Shown: positions 56,467-64,000 of the stretch, in pieces
Layout of the letters: every line of letters starts with the position of its first letter
How positions within the stretch are numbered: the first letter of the stretch is position 1
Assembly: GCF_900110205.1 (NCBI RefSeq)
Contig: NZ_FOCV01000003.1
Location: 186,001 to 250,000, forward strand
DNA from: Rhizobium tibeticum
Lineage (GTDB): Bacteria > Pseudomonadota > Alphaproteobacteria > Rhizobiales > Rhizobiaceae
Direction: 5' to 3'
Length of the DNA stretch: 64,000 nt
Position numbers and translations under genes: made by a program
The notes under the pieces: generated by a model
Told to the model about the DNA's origin: nothing
The model's database searches: none
Seen by the model: the letters and a program-made list of their open reading frames with translations, nothing else

Positions 56467-56767
56467 TAAAGGGTGTAGCTGCGGACCGCGTCGGGAACTG
56501 ACATCACCCTCGAACGCTCGCATTCCTGTAAACGTTCGATGAGGAGCGGATCATGCCTTCCACGTTCTGCCTATCCGGCAACTTGAAGAAACTGGTCCTA
56601 CCCGGCCGTATTACCGGCGCATAACCCTAAGCTAGGGTCCCATCTGGAAACGTCCAGAGTTCGGGGCCTTTATACGTTCAAGACATGAATTTGGTCTGGG
56701 CAGCAATGTCCGGAAGCAAGCATTCTTTGCCCTTTTTTGGCGTGACGCCTGAATTCAGGAGACCGAT
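56467..56767 (+). other. Long rpoH2 leader with a possible 23-aa ORF
   Basis: No full gene. At 56553-56624 a frame M-P-S-T-F-C-L-S-G-N-L-K-K-L-V-L-P-G-R-I has a good ribosome site (GAGGAG, 7 nt upstream). It may be a small protein, a translated leader or chance. Confidence 0.35.
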
Positions 56768-57631
56768 ATGAAGAACATGTCAGCAGACCGGCGCATGATT
56801 AAAATCGCCATGGCGGCTCCCTACCTTGCTCGAGAAGAGGAACACGATCTCGCAATCCGCTGGAAGAACAATGATGACCGTGGCGCCCGTAATCAGATAG
56901 CCATGGCCCACATGCGCCTCGTCATCTCAATGGCGGGAAAATTTCGCAATTTCGGCCTACCGATGAGCGACCTCGTGCAGGAGGGCTACGTCGGTCTGCT
57001 GGAGGCCGCAGCACGCTTCGAGCCCGAGCGTGATGTCCGCTTCTCCACCTATGCAAGTTGGTGGATCCGCGCCTCCATCCAGGATTACATCCTTCGCAAT
57101 TGGTCGATTGTTCGCGGCGGTACGAGCTCTGCTCAGAAGGCCCTGTTCTTCAATCTTCGTCGTTTGCGCGCCAAGCTCGCTAGGGGTGACACTCAGCTTA
57201 CTCTCCAATCCATCCACCAGGAGATCGCCGCCGCTCTCGGTGTCAGCCTCTCCGACGTCCAGACGATGGATGCAAGGCTTTCAAGCAACGACGCCTCGCT
57301 TCAAGCGCCTTCGGTTTCAGGCGATGCCGACAGCGCCGAGAAGATGGACTTCCTCGTCAGCGATGATCCTCTCCCTGACGAGCAGGTATCGAACATGATC
57401 GATGGCGAACGCCGACGCAACTGGCTCGCGTCCGCCTTGAAGCACCTCAATGAGCGGGAAATGAAGATCATTAGCGCTCGCAGACTTGCGGAAGACGGCG
57501 CTACGCTTGAGGAACTCGGCGCCGACCTCGGCATTTCCAAGGAGCGCGTCCGGCAGATCGAAAGCCGGGCAATGGAAAAACTCCGCAGCGCACTCGTCAC
57601 CGCCGACCCTTATATGGCCGCATCGGCCTAA
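56768..57631 (+). CDS. rpoH2: RNA polymerase sigma factor RpoH2
   Basis: A 287-aa sigma-32 family factor. Region 2 is DLVQEGYVGLLEAAARFEPERDVRFSTYASWWIRASIQDYILRNWSIVR; the RpoH box reads A-Q-K-A-L-F-F-N-L-R-R-L-R; region 4.2 has LEELGADLGISKERVRQIESRAMEKLR. AGGAGA lies 6 nt before the ATG. It belongs to the second RpoH type of rhizobia, and the EcfG-type promoter upstream supports RpoH2 rather than RpoH1. Confidence 0.92.
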   Translation: MKNMSADRRMIKIAMAAPYLAREEEHDLAIRWKNNDDRGARNQIAMAHMRLVISMAGKFRNFGLPMSDLVQEGYVGLLEAAARFEPERDVRFSTYASWWIRASIQDYILRNWSIVRGGTSSAQKALFFNLRRLRAKLARGDTQLTLQSIHQEIAAALGVSLSDVQTMDARLSSNDASLQAPSVSGDADSAEKMDFLVSDDPLPDEQVSNMIDGERRRNWLASALKHLNEREMKIISARRLAEDGATLEELGADLGISKERVRQIESRAMEKLRSALVTADPYMAASA

Positions 57632-57660
57632 CAGAGCTTACTCCCCCAGTGATGCAACTA

Positions 57661-57690
57661 GCCCGGTGAAAACCGGGCCTCTTCTTATTC
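57661..57690 (+). terminator. Terminator after rpoH2
   Basis: GCCCGGT, GAAA tetraloop, ACCGGGC, then a T-rich tract (CTTCTTATT). It lies 30 bp after the rpoH2 stop and ends in the tail of the convergent protease gene. Confidence 0.7.
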
Positions 57691-59202
57691 TGCGATGATC
57701 TTGACGCGGTCGCCCGGAGAAACGGAGGCGCCGGTCGGCAAAGCGTTGATAAGCTTGAAGAGATCGAGCTTTCGATCCGTACCCATCATCCGCGCAGCAA
57801 GCGTCGTGATGTTTTCGCCGGGCCGGACTTTGACGACCCTTATACGCAGAGGCTTCAGTGAAGCCGTCTCTTCCGGTGTCATTCGGCGGAAGCTTGCCCG
57901 CAATACATCGGCTGTCTGCTGCAGCGTCTGGCTCCCCTTCGGCACCGCCGTCAGGAACCGGAAGATCTGCGAATTGTTGCGGATGACGGTGACGTCGAAA
58001 TCCCATCGATCTGCGCTCGCGCGCGCCGTTGCCGCCTCCATCCCATTGACCGTGATCTGCTGGATGGTGGAGGGGTCGAGACCGGTTACCCAGCCGCTGG
58101 AGATATAGTTGGTCAGGCTCTGGTTTTGACTATCGGCGACGCCATCGAAGCGGATCGCGACATCGCCCGGGCCGGTCGCCATGACCGCCTCGACCTTGTT
58201 GTCGATCTTGAAATCAGGTGGTACGTCGAAGCGGATACCGAGCCCGCCATGCAGGAAAGTCTGGCCGCGGACATAGCCCTCCTCCGGGCTGTCGCCGTAG
58301 AGCAGGCCATCGATCCCGTCGAGATAATAGTCCCTGCCCTTGTCGCCAACCTTGCCTTCCTGGCCAAAGGCGCGCGCATGGTCGCGCGCCAGCTCGATAC
58401 GCTGCGCCGAGTTCGGGTGGCTAGACAGGAAGTCGAGGCTCTGGTCGGCCTCGGGATCGACCGACATGAAGCGGCTGTAAGCGGCCATCGAATCCAGGAA
58501 CCGCGCCGCCGCATAGGGATCGTAGCCCGCTTCTCCGAGCATACGAACGCCAATGACGTCTGCCTGCAGCTCCTGCTGGCGCGAGAAAGCGGCCAATCGG
58601 AGCTTGCCGCGAGCCAGAGCCTGCTTTCCGGCAATGTCGCTGGACAGCACCTCGGCAACGACGCGGCTGGCGATCACTTCCGCTTCCTCACGCTTCTGCC
58701 GTTCGATGCCATGGTTTGCCGTGACGTGGCCCATCTCATGCGAGAGAACGGCAGCGACCTCGGATGCGTCGTTGGCAAGTGCCAGCAGGCCGCGCGTTAC
58801 ATAGAGATAGCCGCCCGGCAGTGCAAAGGCGTTGATAGCTGGCGAATTCAAGATGGTGATGCGGTAGGACTGGCTCGGATTCTCGGAGACGGCCGTCAAC
58901 GCGCCTGCGATACGGGCAACCAGGCGCTCGGTCTTTGGATCCCTGTACTCGCCCCCATAGCTTGCAACGATGCGCGGATGCTCGCGAGCGCCCATGGCAG
59001 CGCGCGGATCGTTCTTCTGCACCTCATCGACGATCTGCGGATTGGAAGACGGTGCGACGCTTGGCTGATAGGATTGCTCGAGAATAGACTGGCAGCCGTA
59101 CAGTGCCATGCTTGTGGCACAGATGAACAAGGTCCGTCGGACCAGACGGCACGCTGCAGAGAGCACATCACTGGAAGGCGCGGGCCATTTCCACGTCGTC
59201 AT
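57685..59202 (-). CDS. M48 metalloprotease lipoprotein with C-terminal LysM-like domain (BepA/YfgC-related)
   Basis: A 505-aa zinc protease. The signal ends at a lipobox A-L-Y-G-C37, so it is a periplasm-facing lipoprotein. The active site is H155-E-M-G-H159 with the third ligand in RQQELQADVIGVRML. The last 60 residues (VVKVRPGENITTLAARMM...GDRVKIIAE) look like LysM. It resembles outer-membrane quality-control proteases such as BepA. Other starts at 59229 and 59325 are open; M-T-T-W-K-W is nearest a sensible signal peptide. Confidence 0.85.
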   Translation of the reverse strand: MTTWKWPAPSSDVLSAACRLVRRTLFICATSMALYGCQSILEQSYQPSVAPSSNPQIVDEVQKNDPRAAMGAREHPRIVASYGGEYRDPKTERLVARIAGALTAVSENPSQSYRITILNSPAINAFALPGGYLYVTRGLLALANDASEVAAVLSHEMGHVTANHGIERQKREEAEVIASRVVAEVLSSDIAGKQALARGKLRLAAFSRQQELQADVIGVRMLGEAGYDPYAAARFLDSMAAYSRFMSVDPEADQSLDFLSSHPNSAQRIELARDHARAFGQEGKVGDKGRDYYLDGIDGLLYGDSPEEGYVRGQTFLHGGLGIRFDVPPDFKIDNKVEAVMATGPGDVAIRFDGVADSQNQSLTNYISSGWVTGLDPSTIQQITVNGMEAATARASADRWDFDVTVIRNNSQIFRFLTAVPKGSQTLQQTADVLRASFRRMTPEETASLKPLRIRVVKVRPGENITTLAARMMGTDRKLDLFKLINALPTGASVSPGDRVKIIAE

Positions 59203-59478
59203 GCTGTCCAGTCTGGCTCTCCAAGTCATCTTGCTTGTCGGCCGGCCCGCTTGCGCGACCCGGTCGGTCTCATGGTGATTCAACAGGCGTCCGTCCCCGC
59301 TCTTGCACTGCACAATCGGGGACACAAGGCTTTGCTGTAACTGATTTCCGCATCGGTTGCATAGCGAGGTTCTGACTAAATGTGGCGCCGTTGTATTTTA
59401 GCAAGCCTAACGTGCTTTTTGGAGTTTCCTCGGTCGCCCCAAATTATGGCGAAAGTGCCGTTGTGACGGTCAAATTCG

Positions 59479-60195
59479 TCAACTGCGGAGAAATTGCGTC
59501 AAACCAGGATGATCCTCGCAACCCAAAAACTTGCCAATCGGAGCCGCCACGACAATCCTGCCGCCTTCGATGAAGAGGCCGAAATCTGCGATGCGTTTGA
59601 CCTCGTCCGGATCATGCGACACGACGACGACCGTATTGCCGGTCTCGCGATGCATATCGAGCAGCAGCGCCGCCATTCCGTTTCGCAAACCGGGGTCGAG
59701 CGCCGCGAAGGGCTCGTCCAGCAGCAGCACTGGACGGTTGCGAACAAGCGCGCGCGCAAAGGCGGCCCGCTGCCGCTCCCCGCCGGACAGCGTACCCGGC
59801 ATTCGCCGTTCGAAACCGGCAAGCCCCACCTTTTCAAGCGCAGACGTGATCGATCGGCGATCGGCGGCCGTGAGTTTCATCGCCGGATTGATACCAAGGC
59901 CGATGTTGGTGAAAATATCGAGATGTGCAAACAGGTTGTTGTCCTGAAATACGAGAGAGACGGCTCGTCTCGCCGGGTACTCGTCGGTGACGTCCTTTCC
60001 CGCGATCAGAATCCGCCCTCGGCCGGGCACATCGAAGCCGGCGAGCAGATTCAGAAAGGTCGACTTACCGGCCCCGGACGCGCCCGTCACGGCAATGACG
60101 GCGCCGGCGGGAAGCCGGCAATCGAAATGAAAGTCTTGCCTCCCAAGTTGGAGACTGACATCGCGCATCTCGATCGAGAACTGCGGATCATGCAT
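59479..60195 (-). CDS. thiQ: Thiamine ABC transporter ATP-binding protein
   Basis: A 238-aa ATPase. Walker A GASGAGKS, signature LSGGERQRAAFA, Walker B VLLLDEPFAALD and VVSHDPDEV. The start overlaps the thiP stop by 8 nt, so translation is coupled. The earlier open frame is inside thiP. It energises uptake of thiamine and its phosphates. Confidence 0.92.
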   Translation of the reverse strand: MHDPQFSIEMRDVSLQLGRQDFHFDCRLPAGAVIAVTGASGAGKSTFLNLLAGFDVPGRGRILIAGKDVTDEYPARRAVSLVFQDNNLFAHLDIFTNIGLGINPAMKLTAADRRSITSALEKVGLAGFERRMPGTLSGGERQRAAFARALVRNRPVLLLDEPFAALDPGLRNGMAALLLDMHRETGNTVVVVSHDPDEVKRIADFGLFIEGGRIVVAAPIGKFLGCEDHPGLTQFLRS

Positions 60196-61822
60196 GGAAA
60201 GCCCCCTCGCGCCGCGCAGGCCCCATGGTCCCGGCGATCGTGAGCAGCAGGCAGACGAGGCCAAGGATCAATGCCAGCCCATCCGCATCGTTGGTCCGGT
60301 AGCTCCCCATGCGGCTATAAACGAGCCAAGGCAGCGTGACGAAACGATCCGAGCCGAACAGCGCAACGGCGCCCAGATCGCCGAGCGACAAGGCCATCGC
60401 GAACGAAAATGCCGTGAGCATCGGCTTGAACAGCGCCGGCATGTCGACCAGGCGCAGCCGCGCCCAGCCGGTGACACCAAGGCTCGCCGCGAGCTTCTGC
60501 GTCCGGCGCTTGTGAACGATGAAAGCCGGCTCGAGGACGCGCATCACAAAGGGCAGGGACATCAAAGCGTTGATCGCGACAATCAGCAGCGGAGCGAATA
60601 CGCTGACGTCGCCGAAATTGTTCAGTGCAAGAAACCATCCCGTCGCAAGGACGATCGGCGGCACCAGCAACACCAGCGACGACACGCCACCCGTGGCAGC
60701 AAAAAATGCTCTCGCGCCGGAGGCCGCTGAACCCCGGAGAAGTACGGCGCGGCGCGCGCTCACCAGTGTCATCGAGATCAGCAAAGCGAGAACCGCTGCG
60801 GAGATCGAAATGGCAAGGCTGGTCGCAGCCGACTGCCAGAAAATGCATTCGCTCAGCAGCTTCATCAGATCGGACCGGAGACCCGCCAGGACGACGGACA
60901 TCAAAGGTAGCCCGAGAAACAGCGCGGCGAGCATCACGACGCTGCCATCTGCAAGCCGCACGGCCAGCAGGTGGCCGTCCGGACGCCTGACGGCCTTACC
61001 TGCCGTCATACCTTCGTCCTCCGGAACAGGAAGAAGCGACAAGCCGCCAAGAATCACAGCGGCCAGGACGATCTGGAGCAGGGAGAGAGCGACGGCCCTG
61101 CCTGGGTCGAAATCAAAGCGAAGCGATTGATAGATGGCAACCTCGACCGTCGTTGCCGCAGGCCCGCCACCCAATGTCAGCACGAGCGTGAAGCTCGTGG
61201 CGCACAGCATGAAGATCAGGCCCGCGATACCAGGAACGACCGAGCGCAGAACCGGCCATTCGATGAAGCGGAAAATCGAACCAGGCCGCATGCCGAGACC
61301 ACTTGCCATCAGCCAATATTCCGCTGGAACACGCTCCAGCGCCGCCAGCATCAAGCGGCACGCAAGTGGCATGTTAAAGAACACATGCGCCAGCAAGATC
61401 CCGGAAAACCCGTAGATGCTGATCGGTTCCGCCATGCCGAGCTCGAGCAACAACGAGTTCAGTATCCCCTGGCGGCCCCAGATTCCGATCAATCCGAGCG
61501 CGCCGATCAAAACAGGAAGCCCCATCGGCACAGCCATGAGGCGAATGATCCAAATACGGCCGGGGAAATGCCGCTGACGTGCTAGGGCCTGTGCGACTGG
61601 AATGGCAAGAACGACGGACAGGAGTGTCGAAAGCAGAGCCTGCAGCAAGGTGAACCGCAGGACCCGAAGAATGTAGGGTTCGAACACCGCCGTCAGAATA
61701 GACGAAGCTCCGCTCGAAAGAAGCAAGGCAAAGGCTGCAAGGCCCACGAAACCGGCGATGCCGACGAGGCTCACGGCCCCGCCCAGCATCACCCGTCGCA
61801 TCTCAGCCTTTGTCAAAAGCAT
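60188..61822 (-). CDS. thiP: Thiamine ABC transporter permease
   Basis: A 544-aa permease with two six-helix halves in one chain (12 hydrophobic segments), as in ThiP and FbpB. EAA loops are YWLMASGLGMRPGSIFRFIEWPVL and KLAASLGVTGWARLRLVDMP. The ATG shares its A with the thiB stop (TGATG), which fixes the start against a longer open frame. Confidence 0.92.
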   Translation of the reverse strand: MLLTKAEMRRVMLGGAVSLVGIAGFVGLAAFALLLSSGASSILTAVFEPYILRVLRFTLLQALLSTLLSVVLAIPVAQALARQRHFPGRIWIIRLMAVPMGLPVLIGALGLIGIWGRQGILNSLLLELGMAEPISIYGFSGILLAHVFFNMPLACRLMLAALERVPAEYWLMASGLGMRPGSIFRFIEWPVLRSVVPGIAGLIFMLCATSFTLVLTLGGGPAATTVEVAIYQSLRFDFDPGRAVALSLLQIVLAAVILGGLSLLPVPEDEGMTAGKAVRRPDGHLLAVRLADGSVVMLAALFLGLPLMSVVLAGLRSDLMKLLSECIFWQSAATSLAISISAAVLALLISMTLVSARRAVLLRGSAASGARAFFAATGGVSSLVLLVPPIVLATGWFLALNNFGDVSVFAPLLIVAINALMSLPFVMRVLEPAFIVHKRRTQKLAASLGVTGWARLRLVDMPALFKPMLTAFSFAMALSLGDLGAVALFGSDRFVTLPWLVYSRMGSYRTNDADGLALILGLVCLLLTIAGTMGPARREGAFHA

Positions 61823-62850
61823 CAGTTCATGCTCATGGCGGCCAGCCACTCGTCGATCCAGGCCTTGCGGTTCTCGGCGACTTCATCCGAGCTCATCAAG
61901 AAGGTCCTTGAGGGGCTCACAAGCTTGCCGAATGCGTCGGGCAGCGGTTGCGATGTCGGCGAAACCGGCATCATCCAGTTGTTGGTCGGGATGGTATCCT
62001 GAAAGCCCGGCGTCACCATGAATTTCAGGAAATCGCGCGCAAGCTCCTTGTCGTGCGCATTCTTCAGCAGGCCGGCCACTTCGATCTGTATGTAATGGCC
62101 CTCTGAAAATGCGGCAGCCTGATAGCGGTCCGTATTTTCCGCGACCATATGGTAGGCAGGCGAGGTCGTGTAGGAGAGCACCATCGGTGCCTCGCCCTTG
62201 GTGAACAGCCCATAGGCCTCGGACCATCCGGGAGTTACCGTCAGCACGCGCTTCTTGAGTTTTGCCCAAGCTTCGGGCGACTTGTCGCCGTAAACAGACT
62301 TTACCCACAGCAAGAGACCGAGCCCGGGCGTCGAGGTGCGCGGATCCTCTATGACTATCTTCTGCGAAGGGTCGCCTTCGACCAGCTCCTTCATGCTTTG
62401 CGGTGGGTTCTTGATTGTCTGCGTGTCGTAGATGACGGCGAAGTGGCCATAATCATAAGGCACGAACACGTCGTCCTTGTAGTCGCCCGGCACCTCAAGC
62501 GCGGCGACATCGACACCACTTGCCTCGAACAGGCCGGTTGCTTTCGCTTCCGTAGTCAGGTTCGTGTCCAGGCCGAGCACGACGTCTGCCTTCGTAGCGG
62601 CGCCTTCGAGCTTGAGACGCGACAACAGCGCCACGCCATCGGCCACACTGACGAAATTGACGCTGCAGCCGCAGGTCTTCTCGAATGCTTCCTTGACCTT
62701 CGGCCCCGGTCCCCATTCGGATGTGAAGCTCTCGTAGGTGTAGACGGTGAGTGTCTTGTCCGCCGCCTGCGCGCTTATGCCGGCAAGGCCAACAGTGGCG
62801 ACAAAGGCCGCGGCAAGCAGCGAACGGCTCGTGAATATGTGTTCGAACAT
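61822..62850 (-). CDS. thiB: Thiamine ABC transporter substrate-binding protein
   Basis: A 342-aa periplasmic protein with a signal peptide ending [28 protein letters not shown] and [14 protein letters not shown] are characteristic of ThiB (TbpA). GAGGAGAGG precedes the ATG. The operon thiBPQ is under a TPP riboswitch, so uptake falls when the cell has enough thiamine pyrophosphate. Confidence 0.94.
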   Translation of the reverse strand: MFEHIFTSRSLLAAAFVATVGLAGISAQAADKTLTVYTYESFTSEWGPGPKVKEAFEKTCGCSVNFVSVADGVALLSRLKLEGAATKADVVLGLDTNLTTEAKATGLFEASGVDVAALEVPGDYKDDVFVPYDYGHFAVIYDTQTIKNPPQSMKELVEGDPSQKIVIEDPRTSTPGLGLLLWVKSVYGDKSPEAWAKLKKRVLTVTPGWSEAYGLFTKGEAPMVLSYTTSPAYHMVAENTDRYQAAAFSEGHYIQIEVAGLLKNAHDKELARDFLKFMVTPGFQDTIPTNNWMMPVSPTSQPLPDAFGKLVSPSRTFLMSSDEVAENRKAWIDEWLAAMSMN

Positions 62851-62905
62851 GGCACCTCTCCTCTGGTTTGCTTGAAGGGGAAAAGGGCGGTGCCAGATGT
62901 CACGC

Positions 62906-63000
62906 GTCTAATCCCTCCGCCGGTGTTAGCCGGATCAGGTTCCGCGGGTTGGCTTTCAGCCTCTCAGCCGCGCACCGAATGGCACGAGGCACCCCGTTAG
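62906..63000 (-). promoter_or_regulatory. TPP riboswitch (thi box) of thiBPQ
   Basis: On the minus strand all aptamer parts are present: CGGGGTGCC...GGCTGAGAGGCTG, AACCCGCGGAACCTGATCC and the GGCGGAGGGATTA end. Downstream, GGCACC (62889-62894) can pair with GGTGCC (62851-62856), which touches the thiB start codon and its ribosome site, so control of translation is likely. Confidence 0.95.
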
Positions 63001-63010
63001 AGCGTTTGAA

Positions 63011-63039
63011 GATGTATCGCCACGCTTGGTCTGTTGCAA
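63011..63039 (-). promoter_or_regulatory. Promoter of thiBPQ
   Basis: Minus-strand TTGCAA, 17-bp spacer, TACATC, ending about 10 bp before the TPP aptamer. Confidence 0.55.
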
Positions 63040-63066
63040 GTGTCGGCCTCAGTCCGCCACCGGCAT

Positions 63067-64000
63067 TTACTCCGCTGCTTCGGCACTGGCTGCCGGCCGC
63101 ACCTCGGCCGCGCGAGGCAACTGCGTCGGCTTCAGCATCAAGGCGGCGCAAAGGCCGATGAGTGCGATCGCGCAGGAAGCCATGAAAAGCGGAATGAAGG
63201 CATTGGCATAGGCTTCCGCCACAGCCTGACGCGCAACCTCCGGCAAAGCTGCCAGCATCTTCGGCGTCAGCTGCTCGATATCGGTCACGCCGGGAATGGA
63301 AAGTCCCGTCTTGCCGAGCTGCGAGCCAACGATCGCGCCATAAATGGAGATGGCGATCGATGCGCCGCCCATGCGCGAGAGCGTTACCGACCCGGTCGCC
63401 GCGCCGACGTCGCGGGCGGGCGCCGCATTCTGAACGCCAACGATGGGCACCTGTTGTGCGAGGCCTACACCAAAACCGTGCAGCGCCATCACCGCCCCGA
63501 TAAGCAAGACCGGCGTTCCTGCATGAACCTGAGTGAGCAGCACGAATGCGAGGGCACTGCAGGTCAAGCTTGCTATTGCAAACGGCTTATAGCGCCCGGT
63601 GATGGAGATGATGCGCCCGGCCGAGAGCGACCCGCAAACGATGCCGCCGGTCAAGAGAATAAAGAACGCTCCGGCCGCCGACGGTGAAAGGCCGGTCGTC
63701 GTCTGCAGGAACAGCGCAAAATAATTGACCATGCCAATGCCGATCGCGCCGCTCATGATCGACATCACAAGCAACAGGCTGAACGTGGAATTGCGGAACA
63801 GCGACAAAGGAACAATCGGTTCGGAGGCGCGACGCTCGACGAAAATCCATCCGATGACTGCAGCGACGCCGAGCACCACCATGGCGAGGTTCTGCGGTGC
63901 CACCAGCGAACCGAAGAGCTGAGCGCCATCGGCGGCCAGCACAATGCTTGCCGTCGTCAAGGCGAGCAGCAGAGCGCCGGCATAATCGATCTTCGGACGA
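63067..64000 (-). CDS. MFS transporter, DHA2/EmrB-like (N-terminus cut by window)
   Basis: At least 311 residues; the frame continues past the window end (R-P-K-I-D-Y-A-G-A-L-L-L-A precedes the first internal ATG), so only the C-terminal part of a 14-helix drug:proton antiporter is seen. Typical parts are SIMSGAIGIGMVNYFALFLQ, GLSPSAAGAFFILLTGGIVCGSLSAGRI and GFGVGLAQQVPIVGVQNAAP. The substrate cannot be told. Confidence 0.85.
   Translation of the reverse strand, partial: RPKIDYAGALLLALTTASIVLAADGAQLFGSLVAPQNLAMVVLGVAAVIGWIFVERRASEPIVPLSLFRNSTFSLLLVMSIMSGAIGIGMVNYFALFLQTTTGLSPSAAGAFFILLTGGIVCGSLSAGRIISITGRYKPFAIASLTCSALAFVLLTQVHAGTPVLLIGAVMALHGFGVGLAQQVPIVGVQNAAPARDVGAATGSVTLSRMGGASIAISIYGAIVGSQLGKTGLSIPGVTDIEQLTPKMLAALPEVARQAVAEAYANAFIPLFMASCAIALIGLCAALMLKPTQLPRAAEVRPAASAEAAE

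Overview
The window is a stretch of alphaproteobacterial chromosome, most like the order Rhizobiales and probably Rhizobiaceae. The evidence is the set of gene types and their control sites: a glnK-amtB pair, an FtsK translocase with a CtrA box, RpoH2 and DUF3309 genes behind ECF general-stress (EcfG/RpoE2-type) promoters, an Irr-like iron box, CarD, a Suv3-like helicase, and an amino acid:carrier-protein ligase of the kind known from Agrobacterium and Bradyrhizobium. No insertion sequence, prophage or CRISPR array was seen. The only clear scar of a mobile or addiction module is an orphan antitoxin with a broken toxin downstream of tRNA-Gly.

Layout. 1-9.6 kb: housekeeping genes, namely ftsK (3' end cut by the window), amtB, glnK, an acyl-CoA thioesterase, a UbiH-like FAD hydroxylase, a Trm112-like protein, a Lon-substrate-domain protein, a CnoX-like thioredoxin and a ProX-type editing protein. 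9.85-11.4 kb: tRNA-Gly(GCC), a DUF433/MerR-like antitoxin and its decayed toxin. 11.4-26.0 kb: a large catabolic island of three transcription units. One encodes an Fe-alcohol dehydrogenase, a PdxA2-like enzyme, a 2-hydroxyacid dehydrogenase and an Ldh-family oxidoreductase. The second encodes a DapA/NanA-like aldolase and a BNR-repeat (sialidase-like) protein. The third, divergent, encodes a five-gene peptide-type ABC importer, a DUF1537 acid-sugar kinase and a GntR/FCD regulator. PdxA2 plus DUF1537 is the signature of four-carbon acid-sugar (threonate/erythronate type) breakdown, so the island probably imports and degrades a sugar-acid-containing compound.

26.0-30.6 kb: TPP riboswitch and thiCOSGE. 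A second TPP riboswitch at 62.9 kb drives thiBPQ, so thiamine synthesis and thiamine uptake sit in one window under the same ligand. 30.7 kb: a glycoamylase-domain (GH144-like) protein. 32.1-35.9 kb: an fbpABC ferric-iron importer with an Irr-like box. 36.0-41.3 kb: an apparent L-pipecolate/D-lysine catabolic set (DpkA-like, AmaB-like and AmaA-like enzymes) with a divergent LysR regulator and a stand-alone RAM-domain protein.

41.4-47.2 kb: the most intriguing unit, a tightly packed five-gene operon of carrier protein, acyl-CoA-dehydrogenase homologue, seryl-tRNA-synthetase-like amino acid:carrier-protein ligase, DUF1839 protein and GH2 glycosidase. It looks like a small non-ribosomal aminoacyl-thioester pathway with an unknown product. 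47.5-50.3 kb: epmB, epmA and efp, the EF-P beta-lysylation system, so two class II aminoacyl-tRNA-synthetase paralogues with non-tRNA substrates lie side by side. 50.5-59.2 kb: stress and RNA genes (glycine-zipper lipoprotein, DUF3309, Suv3-like helicase, S4 protein, fdxA, carD, rpoH2, M48 protease). 59.5-64 kb: thiQPB and a cut MFS exporter.
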